The notes under the pieces: model-generated | The model's database searches: none | Told to the model about the DNA's origin: nothing | Seen by the model: the letters and a program-made list of their open reading frames with translations, nothing else | Assembly: GCA_017883495.1 (NCBI GenBank) | Contig: JADGNL010000154.1 | Span: forward strand, 1-14,569 | DNA: 14,569 nucleotides | Reading direction: 5' to 3' | Source of the DNA: Methanomicrobiales archaeon | GTDB lineage: Archaea; Halobacteriota; Methanomicrobia; Methanomicrobiales; Methanospirillaceae | Shown here: positions 1-6,674 of the stretch, piece by piece | Numbering within the stretch: position 1 is the first letter of the stretch | Layout: every line of letters starts with the position of its first letter | Translations under genes and position numbers: made by a program

Positions 1-1
1 C

Positions 2-1633
2 GAGGCGGACCTGCGGGGAGAGGAGAGCCCGCTCACCGCGGTGGACCTCCTCCGCCCCGACGGCACGGCCGTCACGGTGCAGGGGCGAGGGGCCATGATC
101 CCGTTCGGCGGGCGGCCCGCGGTCCAGGTCGTGCTCCGGGACGTCACCGAGGAGAAGCGAGCGGAAGCCGCTCTCCGCGAGAGCGAGGAGCGGCTCAGGA
201 TGGCGAAGGCCTGCGCCGGAATCGGGGTCTGGGAATGGCACCTGCCGGGTATGGGGGGGGTCGGCACCCGGGAACACGTCCGGCTCTACGACCCCGGGCC
301 GAATGTGATCCAGTTTGACAACTGGCAGAGCACGGTGCACCCCGACGATCTTGAGAGGGTCGAGATCGAACGGGACAGGGCCATCGCTCGCGGCGAGCCG
401 TTCGAGCTGGAGTTCCGATACGACACCGGTGAAGGGGGGCTGGTCAGGTGGATGCGGGTCCTCGGCGGCGGGGTCTTCGACGAAGCAGGTCGCCTTATCC
501 AGGTTCTTGGCGTGAATATGGACATCACCGATCAGAAGCGAGCCGAGGAGGCGCTGCGCGAGCGGGAGCAGACCCTGCAGGGGATCTTCAGGGCCGCTCC
601 CGTCGGCATCGGCATGGTCTCGCACCGGACGATCTCCCAGGCCAACGACCAGCTCTGCCGCATGACCGGCTACAGCCGCGATGAGCTGATCGGGCAGGAC
701 GCGCGTATCTTCTATCCCGACGACGAGGCATATGCGTTCGTAGGGCGGGAGAAGTACGCCCGCATCGCCGCGAACGGATTCGGGGCGGTGGAGACGCAGT
801 GGCGGCGGCGGGACGGTACCATCCGGGACATTCTCCTCAGCTCGTCGCCTGTCGACCTCTCCCGGCCGAATGAGAACGTCATCTTCAACGCGCTCGACAT
901 CACGAAGCTCCGGGAGAGCGAACGGGCCCTGGCCTCGTACATGGACGACCTGCAGCGGTCGAACGAGGAGTTGCAGCGGTTCGCGTACATCGCAAGTCAC
1001 GACCTGCAGGAGCCGCTCCGCAGCATCATCAGTTTCAGCCAGCTCCTCGAACGGCGCTACAAAGGGAAACTCGACACGGACGCGGACGAGTTCATCGCGT
1101 TCATCATCGAGGGCGGGAACCGGATGCAGCGGCTGATCGAGGACCTCCTCCAGCTCTCGCGGGTCGAGACGAAGGCGAATCCGCTCACTCCGACGGACGC
1201 CGGGGAGGTCGTGGCCGACGCGCTCCGTCTGATGGAGACCTCGATCCGGGAGGCAGGCGCGACCGTCGCCGTGGGCGACCTGCCGACGGTCAGGGCCGAC
1301 GCGGCCCAGCTCGCGCAGGTCGTGACGAACCTGGTCGGCAACGCCCTGAAGTACCACCGGCCGGGCGTGCCGCCCGAGATCCGGATCTCGGCCGAACGAG
1401 CGGGGGAGTTCTGGCGCTTCTCCGTGGCGGACAACGGGATCGGGATCGAGGCCGAGTACTTCGACCGGATCTTCGTGATCTTCCAGCGGCTCCATACCCG
1501 CGACGAGTACGAGGGAACGGGGATCGGCCTCGCCGTCGCACGGAAGATCGTCGAGCGGCACGGCGGCCGGGTCTGGGTCGAGTCGACCCCGGGCGAGGGC
1601 TCGACCTTCTCCTTCACCCTTCAGGCCGCGTAG
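2..1633 (+). CDS. PAS-domain sensor histidine kinase, 5'-truncated by the window edge
   Basis: Cytosolic-type two-component sensor kinase: it should autophosphorylate a histidine in response to a PAS-sensed signal and pass phosphate to an unseen response regulator. The frame is open from base 2, so the start lies outside the window; the GTG at 41 falls inside a PAS fold and is not a credible start. Counting from base 2, there is the tail of one PAS domain (to about residue 50, ending DVTEEKRAE), a second PAS (about 58-180, ending DITDQKRAE), a third PAS (about 190-305, ending DITKLRESE), then a HisKA helix with FAYIASHDLQEPLR and phosphoacceptor His333. The HATPase_c domain shows the N-box (VTNLVGNALKYH, about 440), G1 (DNGIGIE, about 478), F-box (IFVIFQRLH) and G2 (GTGIGLA, about 506). 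No membrane segment, HAMP or receiver domain is visible. Ligand unknown. Confidence 0.95.
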   Translation, partial: EADLRGEESPLTAVDLLRPDGTAVTVQGRGAMIPFGGRPAVQVVLRDVTEEKRAEAALRESEERLRMAKACAGIGVWEWHLPGMGGVGTREHVRLYDPGPNVIQFDNWQSTVHPDDLERVEIERDRAIARGEPFELEFRYDTGEGGLVRWMRVLGGGVFDEAGRLIQVLGVNMDITDQKRAEEALREREQTLQGIFRAAPVGIGMVSHRTISQANDQLCRMTGYSRDELIGQDARIFYPDDEAYAFVGREKYARIAANGFGAVETQWRRRDGTIRDILLSSSPVDLSRPNENVIFNALDITKLRESERALASYMDDLQRSNEELQRFAYIASHDLQEPLRSIISFSQLLERRYKGKLDTDADEFIAFIIEGGNRMQRLIEDLLQLSRVETKANPLTPTDAGEVVADALRLMETSIREAGATVAVGDLPTVRADAAQLAQVVTNLVGNALKYHRPGVPPEIRISAERAGEFWRFSVADNGIGIEAEYFDRIFVIFQRLHTRDEYEGTGIGLAVARKIVERHGGRVWVESTPGEGSTFSFTLQAA

Positions 1634-1729
1634 GCCGCCAGTCGTCGGGAACGGCGAGGCGGCACCGATCCCTGTCCGATGGAGGCGCGACGGGGCCCCG
1701 GAGGACCGGACGATGGAGCCCGACACTCC

Positions 1730-1737
1730 AATTTATA
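1730..1737 (+). promoter_or_regulatory. Archaeal TATA box for the RND exporter
   Basis: AATTTATA stands out in GC-rich DNA, 38 bases ahead of the GTG start at 1775. A start site about 25 bases downstream would fall near 1760 and give a short leader carrying the AAGGAG ribosome-binding site. This suggests the exporter is transcribed separately from the upstream kinase. Confidence 0.55.
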
Positions 1738-1774
1738 CCCGTCCCGGTCGAATATTCGAGCAAGGAGACCAACC

Positions 1775-4036
1775 GTGAAGGCCCCCTTTGAAGCGGTCGC
1801 ATCCGCGATCAACAACCGTCCACGGGCCGTGCTCATCGCGCTCGCAGCAGCCATCCTGATCGCGCTCGTCGGCACGAGCATGGTCTCGATGGCGACCGGC
1901 ACCGATACCTACCTGGACAAGGACACGCCCAGGGGCATGCTGCTCGCCAAGTACTCGAGCACGTTCCAGTCCGACGCGATGCTGGTCCTGGTCGAGGCCG
2001 ACGACGTCCTGAACCCGGCCGTCCTCGACTACATGGACCGGCTCCAGTCGGAGATCAAGACCGAGGCGCACGTCACCTCCGCGGCCTCCGTCGTGGACAT
2101 GGTCCGGCAGGTGAACGGCGGCGCCCTCCCGACCTCGACGGCCGAGGTCGACGCGGCGCAGGCCCGGGTGCCGAAGGAGCTGCTCGCGCGGTACCTCCCG
2201 TCGCGGACCATGACCATCTCGGCCGTCACGCTCGACCCCGGTCTCTCGCAGGAGGCCCAGTTCTCGCTGCTCAACTCGGTCAAGGAGCGGATCCAGCTCT
2301 CGAACCCGCCGCCCGGCGTGACCGTGACCGTGACGGGCAACGCCGCGTTCAGCCAGGAGATGGGCACGGAGATGGGCGGCTCCATGGGCATGCTGATCGG
2401 GGCCGCGCTGCTGCTGATGGTGATCGCGGTCGGCCTCCTCTTCGGCCACGTCCGCCACCGGTTCCTCTCGGTCGCCATCGTCGCTGCCGGCCTGATCCTG
2501 ACCTTCGGGATCGTCGGGTGGTCGGGGCTGCAGATCAACATGGCCACCATCGCCGCGTTCCCCGTCCTCATCGGGATCGGGATCGACTACGCCATCCAGT
2601 TCCACTCGCGCTTCGACGAGGAGGCCCGGCGGGTCTCGCTTCCCGAGGCCGTCCGCATGACCGTGACCCGCTCGGGCCCCTCGATCCTCTACGCGATGCT
2701 CGCCACCTCGATCGGCTTCATCGCCCTCTGGGTCTCGCCCCTGCCGATGATCCGCTCGTTCGGCCAGGTCTGCGTGATCGGCGTGATGGCCTGCTACCTC
2801 GTCGCCCTGGTCTCCGTGCCCGCCGTGGGCCTGATCACGAACTACCGGCCGAAGGCGATCGCCCACGGCACGAGCCGGAGCGGGAGCGAGAAGCCGACCG
2901 TGGAGGAGACGTACAACAGTCTGCTCGGACGGGTCGCCGCGAAGGTGTCGCGCCACCCGGTCACGGTCCTGGTCCTGGTCGGAATGGTCGCGCTGATCGG
3001 GTTCCAGCTCGACACTCAGATCCCGATCTCGACCGACGAGGATACTTTCGTTCCCAAGGACATGCCGGCCCTGATCAACCTGGAGAAGGTGAGCCGGGTC
3101 ATGGGCTCGACCGCGTCGACGCCGATCTTCGTCCGGGGCGACCGCGTCCTCTCGCCCGAGGGGATCCGGTGGATGTCCGGGTTCCAGGACTACGAGCTCT
3201 CGCACAACTCCAACATGCTCGCCGCGAACTCGATCGCGACCGCGATCGTCCAGGCGAACGGCGGGGCCCTGCCGACGACGCAGAGCGAGCTCGACGCGGC
3301 CCTCGCGCAGATCCCCGAGGCGACGAAGCACCAGTACATGTCCGGGTCGACCGAGGCCGTGATCGCCTTCTCCACGGTCGAGCTCTCGAACACCAAGGGG
3401 GAGTCCATGATCGATCAGCTCCGGAAGGAGCTCGCCTGGATGGCGCCGCCGCCCGGGATCAGCGCGACCGTCACCGGCCAGGGCGAGATGTTCACGAACC
3501 TGATCCGGGAGATCGAGGACGGCAAGCTGACCATGACCCTGCTCGCCTTCGGGATGATCTTCGCCTTCCTCCTGGTCGTCCACCGCCGCGTCGGGAAGGC
3601 CGTCACCCCGCTCGTGCCGATCGCGTTCATCGTCGGCTGGAACGGACTGATCATGTTCGTGCTCGGGATCGACTACACGCCCCTCACCGCCGTCCTGGGG
3701 TCGATGTCGATCGGGGTCGCCTCCGAGTACACGATCGTGATGATGGAGCGCTGCTACGAGGAGTGGGACGAGGGCTACGGCCTCTACGAGGGGATCGTCC
3801 ACTCGATCCGGCAGATCGGGACCGCGATCTCGGTCTCGGGGCTCTGCACGGTCTTCGGCTTCTCCGCCCTGATCATCTCGGCCTTCAATATCGTCTCGAA
3901 CTTCGGGGTCGTGACCGTGATCGCGGTCGCGTTCTCGATCATCGGCGCGATCACGATCATGCCGGCCGTGCTCGCCCTGATCGGCGGGAGCGGCCGGCAC
4001 GCGGCCGGCCGCACGGTCGAGCCGCCGAAGGCCTGA
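1775..4036 (+). CDS. RND superfamily exporter, MMPL/HAE3 type
   Basis: Predicted proton-driven membrane exporter of 753 residues. The GTG at 1775 is chosen because AAGGAG (1762-1767) lies 7 bases upstream and because the product then begins with a short cytosolic stretch followed by TM1 (about residues 17-37); an in-frame ATG at 1679 lies upstream of the TATA box. The protein is two tandem halves, each TM1, a large extracytoplasmic loop, then a block of five helices. The duplication is visible: NGGALPTSTAEVDAA at 114 and NGGALPTTQSELDAA at 495, and PPPGVTVTVTG versus PPPGISATVTG before TM2. TM4-type motifs are GIGIDYAIQFHSR (Asp271) in half one and GVASEYTIVMMER (Glu651) in half two, where RND proton-relay acidic residues sit. 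Length fits archaeal HAE3 proteins (about 700-850). Substrate unknown; lipids or hydrophobic compounds are typical for the superfamily. No membrane-fusion partner is nearby. Confidence 0.92.
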   Translation: MKAPFEAVASAINNRPRAVLIALAAAILIALVGTSMVSMATGTDTYLDKDTPRGMLLAKYSSTFQSDAMLVLVEADDVLNPAVLDYMDRLQSEIKTEAHVTSAASVVDMVRQVNGGALPTSTAEVDAAQARVPKELLARYLPSRTMTISAVTLDPGLSQEAQFSLLNSVKERIQLSNPPPGVTVTVTGNAAFSQEMGTEMGGSMGMLIGAALLLMVIAVGLLFGHVRHRFLSVAIVAAGLILTFGIVGWSGLQINMATIAAFPVLIGIGIDYAIQFHSRFDEEARRVSLPEAVRMTVTRSGPSILYAMLATSIGFIALWVSPLPMIRSFGQVCVIGVMACYLVALVSVPAVGLITNYRPKAIAHGTSRSGSEKPTVEETYNSLLGRVAAKVSRHPVTVLVLVGMVALIGFQLDTQIPISTDEDTFVPKDMPALINLEKVSRVMGSTASTPIFVRGDRVLSPEGIRWMSGFQDYELSHNSNMLAANSIATAIVQANGGALPTTQSELDAALAQIPEATKHQYMSGSTEAVIAFSTVELSNTKGESMIDQLRKELAWMAPPPGISATVTGQGEMFTNLIREIEDGKLTMTLLAFGMIFAFLLVVHRRVGKAVTPLVPIAFIVGWNGLIMFVLGIDYTPLTAVLGSMSIGVASEYTIVMMERCYEEWDEGYGLYEGIVHSIRQIGTAISVSGLCTVFGFSALIISAFNIVSNFGVVTVIAVAFSIIGAITIMPAVLALIGGSGRHAAGRTVEPPKA

Positions 4037-4042
4037 AGGCCG

Positions 4043-4456
4043 TCAGTCCGTCAGGGTCACGGTCACGCGCCGGGAGCGCGCGGCCCTGATGTCGAGCTCG
4101 AGCAGGACGACCTGCTGCCAGGTGCCGAGCAGGAGGCGCCCGTCCCTGAACGGGACCGAGAGGGACGGGCCGACGAGCGCGGCCCGGACGTGCGAGCGGC
4201 CGTTGCCGTCGCCCCAGGCCCGGTCGTGGGCATATGCGATCTCGCGCGGCGCGATGACGTTCAGGGCGCGGGCGAGGTCCTCGAGCACCCCCGGCTCGTA
4301 CTCGATGGTGGTCACGGCGGCCGTCGAGCCGCCGACGAAGACGGTCGCAAGGCCCGACGTCATCCCGCTCTCGCGGACGGCGCCGGCCACCTCCGGCGTC
4401 AGGTCGACGATCTCTCCCTCGCCGTCGGTCGGAATCTGGATATCACGCTGAAACAT
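4043..4456 (-). CDS. YjbQ/UPF0047 family protein (secondary thiamine-phosphate synthase-type)
   Basis: Small soluble protein of 137 residues, full length for the UPF0047/YjbQ family. Members carry a 'secondary thiamine-phosphate synthase' name because of weak activity shown for bacterial homologues; the physiological role is unsettled. Family signatures visible: STAAVTTIEYEPGVLED (about residues 44-60), HDRAWGDGNGRSHVRAALVG (about 77-96), then the VPFRDGRLLLGTWQQVVLLE block and a basic RSRRVTVTL C-terminus. The ATG at 4456 is preceded by GGAG with 5 bases spacing. It converges on the RND exporter with only 6 bases between stop codons, so the two transcripts must overlap at their 3' ends. No obvious TATA box was found upstream. 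Confidence 0.9.
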   Translation of the reverse strand: MFQRDIQIPTDGEGEIVDLTPEVAGAVRESGMTSGLATVFVGGSTAAVTTIEYEPGVLEDLARALNVIAPREIAYAHDRAWGDGNGRSHVRAALVGPSLSVPFRDGRLLLGTWQQVVLLELDIRAARSRRVTVTLTD

Positions 4457-4548
4457 CGGTGCTCCGTATCAGGTTTTCGATTCCATGAGATTCCCCTTTC
4501 CGGTCCCGATGCCGGATCCGAACGGACGTGTCGGGAAAGGCCCTCAGC

Positions 4549-4608
4549 CCGGAGATCGGCGGGAGTCCTGTTCGGCGGGCTCCCGCCGGCGAGGTTCCGG
4601 GTCTCCGG
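4549..4608. repeat. Nested inverted repeats in the divergent intergenic region
   Basis: An inner perfect 9-bp stem, CGGCGGGAG (4557-4565) with CTCCCGCCG (4580-4588), is enclosed by an outer perfect 7-bp pair, CCGGAGA (4549-4555) with TCTCCGG (4602-4608). It lies between the yjbQ start and the TATA box of the downstream operon, outside the likely leader of either gene. It could be a protein-binding site, part of a small RNA, or a chance structure in GC-rich sequence. Confidence 0.4.
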
Positions 4609-4659
4609 CGCCCGTTATTCGCGCGGGCCGACAGGTTGAGAAGGGCGATTCGGGGGTCC

Positions 4660-4680
4660 GTTCGACAGGAGGAGTCGAAC
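4660..4680. promoter_or_regulatory. Candidate operator: perfect inverted repeat abutting a TATA box
   Basis: GTTCGAC (4660-4666) and GTCGAAC (4674-4680) are perfect inverted 7-mers separated by AGGAGGA. The repeat ends 4 bases before the TATATATTT box, so a bound dimer would cover or adjoin the BRE/TFB contact. That position suits a dimeric transcription factor controlling the 4731-8260 operon. The regulator is unknown. Confidence 0.45.
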
Positions 4681-4684
4681 AGAC

Positions 4685-4693
4685 TATATATTT
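4685..4693 (+). promoter_or_regulatory. Archaeal TATA box for the PhoU-like/half-PPDK operon
   Basis: TATATATTT lies 37 bases before the ATG at 4731. Initiation about 25 bases downstream (near 4712-4715) would leave a leader of under 20 bases holding the GGTGA ribosome-binding site at 4722-4726. Confidence 0.65.
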
Positions 4694-4730
4694 CAGTCCT
4701 CTCCTATATTGATCATCCCATGGTGACGCA

Positions 4731-6674
4731 ATGACTGAGAAGGCGGCGATCATCGCGGAGCTCGGACAGGAATCCGTCCTCCTCCCCGAACTCGTCCAGC
4801 AGGCATTGGCGGCGAACGATCGGATCAAATACTACTTCACCCTGCTTCAGACGGCCCGGCAGCGGGCCGATCGTCCGGGTCAGGCCTTCACGTCCCTTCG
4901 GACCGAACGCGAGGCCGCAGGCATCGAGGACGCCGAGCTCGACCGGGTCGTCGGCGGGACGGTCCGGGAGAAGGAGGACCGGTACCGGCTCCCGCATCTC
5001 GACCGGATCCTGACCGGGATCAGGACCGGCACGGAGGAGATGATCCGTCCGTTTCTCGCGGGCGACATTCCCGGGGGAGAGGACTTCGAGGCGAGGAGGT
5101 CGCGCCTGGTCGAGCGACTCCCCGCTCGCCTCTCCGACGAACTCCGGGGGGCCACGATCGAGGAGATCACGGCAGGGGACCGTGCAGGCATCGACACTCT
5201 CCACCTCCTCGTGGTGGACCTGCACAGGGCACTCAACGGACTCCTCGCCACGCTTGCCACCGAGACGATCGAGGGAGCGAAGGTCTACAGGCTCGATGAC
5301 AAGGACCGCGAACATGTCCGGGCGTTCATGGAAGGGCTGAACCGGACCGCCCCCCTCAAGTTCGGGCACCCGGGTCTCGGCACGACCGCGACCCAGACCG
5401 GTGAGAAGCTCGTGATCCAGAACGATATCGGTGAGACCGAGACGCACGTGCTCGTGATCACCGTGGTCGATCGAACGGTCACGATCACCTACACCGATGT
5501 CCATATGGCACGCCTCTCGTTCTTCCAATCCCTCTTCGATCGCTGGGGTCCAGAGTGGTCCGATACGCTCTCGCGCAGATTGGGCCGGAGGTCCACGAAC
5601 GGGGTCTACCACCTATCGGTCGGAACCTTCACTGCCCCCGACCCTGCTCGGCTCCGGGAGTTCCTCGCTCATCTCGGGTCCCGGATAGTCTTCCTGATCG
5701 ACTGGAACCGCGCGAGGAAGCAGCTCCGCACCTTCCTGCTGAACAAGGACGCGATCGCGGTGCTTCGTCGGGCGGCAGAGGACGAGATCGGGCACCGGGG
5801 CTTCCTCGAGCTCGGCGGAGAGCGGTCGATCTACGCCGCGCTCGATCTCGCGGCGAAGGTCCCCCTCCGGTACGGCGAGCCCCTCCACCAGATCCTCGGC
5901 CGGGAGAAGACGATGGAGTACCTCTCGTGGGTGCTTCGCACCTCGACCGAGGGCCTTCTCAAGGAGAGCCCCCGCCTGCTGATTCAGGACGAGATCCGGG
6001 CGGAGCTCCTCCGTTACTTCCGCTCTGCGCAGACGGAACTCCTCGAGGTCTGCATCGGGCATGCAACGCTCACTTTCGACGTGGCCAGCGCGCTCCAGAC
6101 CTCGGTGATGGCGCTTCGCTCGGGCACGGCCGCGGACCGGGTGTCGCGCAACGCGCGCCGGGCGAAGCGCTGGGAGCGGGAAGCCGATCTGCACGTCTCT
6201 CAGGTCCGGTCGCTCTCCCGCCGCACGGAGGAGGTGGGGTTCTTCTTCGACCTGATCGTGGCCCAGGACGATGCGATCGACTACCTCGAAGAGGGGTGCT
6301 TCTTCTCGACCCTGATCATGGAGGAGGGGAGGTCCGAGGCGATACTCGGCGGCCTCGAGGAGCTGAGCGGGCTCGCGATCGACGCCGTACGCGAGTTCAT
6401 CCGGGCGCTGACGGCCGCGCAGTATACCCGGGGCGGTTCGACGCGGGACGAGATGCAGGACTTCCTCGCGGCCTCGAACCGTGTGATCACGATCGAGCAG
6501 GAATGCGATGAGGCCTGGAGACGGGTGGAGCGGCTGGTCCTGACCGACTGCCCGGACTACCGCGCCATTCGGACCTACGCCGAGCTGACCAGGGCGATCG
6601 AGGGATCGACCAATGCCCTGATGAAGGCGGTGTATATTCTCCACGACAAAATCCTCGAGGAGGCGGGGCGATGA
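4731..6674 (+). CDS. Large protein with PhoU/DUF47-like C-terminal half; N-terminal half unrecognised
   Basis: A 647-residue, soluble-looking protein. The C-terminal portion (about 435-647) is all-helical and resembles PhoU/DUF47 phosphate-transport regulators: two E-x-x-x-D motifs, EREAD (482-486) and EQECD (589-593), lie 107 residues apart as in a tandem three-helix-bundle repeat, with an acidic AQDDAIDYLEEG helix after the first. Such motifs bind metal in PhoU proteins. Residues 1-430 match no family I know. They include helical stretches, then a beta-rich portion around 205-290 (HVLVITVVDRTVTITYTDVH), and a region around 325-345 (RIVFLIDWNRARKQLR). The protein is much longer than ordinary DUF47 proteins (about 210 residues). 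Start: ATG at 4731 with GGTGA 4 bases upstream. Its TGA overlaps the ATG of the next gene (ATGA), so the two are translationally coupled and probably act together. A phosphate-linked role is inferred; no phosphate transporter gene is present here. Confidence 0.8.
   Translation: MTEKAAIIAELGQESVLLPELVQQALAANDRIKYYFTLLQTARQRADRPGQAFTSLRTEREAAGIEDAELDRVVGGTVREKEDRYRLPHLDRILTGIRTGTEEMIRPFLAGDIPGGEDFEARRSRLVERLPARLSDELRGATIEEITAGDRAGIDTLHLLVVDLHRALNGLLATLATETIEGAKVYRLDDKDREHVRAFMEGLNRTAPLKFGHPGLGTTATQTGEKLVIQNDIGETETHVLVITVVDRTVTITYTDVHMARLSFFQSLFDRWGPEWSDTLSRRLGRRSTNGVYHLSVGTFTAPDPARLREFLAHLGSRIVFLIDWNRARKQLRTFLLNKDAIAVLRRAAEDEIGHRGFLELGGERSIYAALDLAAKVPLRYGEPLHQILGREKTMEYLSWVLRTSTEGLLKESPRLLIQDEIRAELLRYFRSAQTELLEVCIGHATLTFDVASALQTSVMALRSGTAADRVSRNARRAKRWEREADLHVSQVRSLSRRTEEVGFFFDLIVAQDDAIDYLEEGCFFSTLIMEEGRSEAILGGLEELSGLAIDAVREFIRALTAAQYTRGGSTRDEMQDFLAASNRVITIEQECDEAWRRVERLVLTDCPDYRAIRTYAELTRAIEGSTNALMKAVYILHDKILEEAGR
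6657..6663 (+). promoter_or_regulatory. Ribosome-binding site of the half-PPDK gene
   Basis: GAGGAGG, inside the last codons of the upstream gene, 7 bases before the ATG at 6671. It supports the ATGA-overlap start and coupled translation. Confidence 0.6.

Noticed and set aside
1679..1774. Extended N-terminus of the RND exporter from the ATG at 1679
   Set aside because: The ATG precedes the TATA box at 1730, has no ribosome site, and the added residues are not membrane-protein-like, whereas GTG 1775 has AAGGAG at ideal spacing.
1733..4000. Very long minus-strand open frame across the RND gene
   Set aside because: It is the antisense shadow of a clear exporter; the translation is dominated by D, R, G, H and P with no domain, as expected from antisense of GC-rich codons.
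4713..5612. Minus-strand open frame of 299 codons opposite the PhoU-like gene
   Set aside because: The plus-strand frame has a TATA box, ribosome site, PhoU-type motifs and ATGA coupling; this is a shadow.
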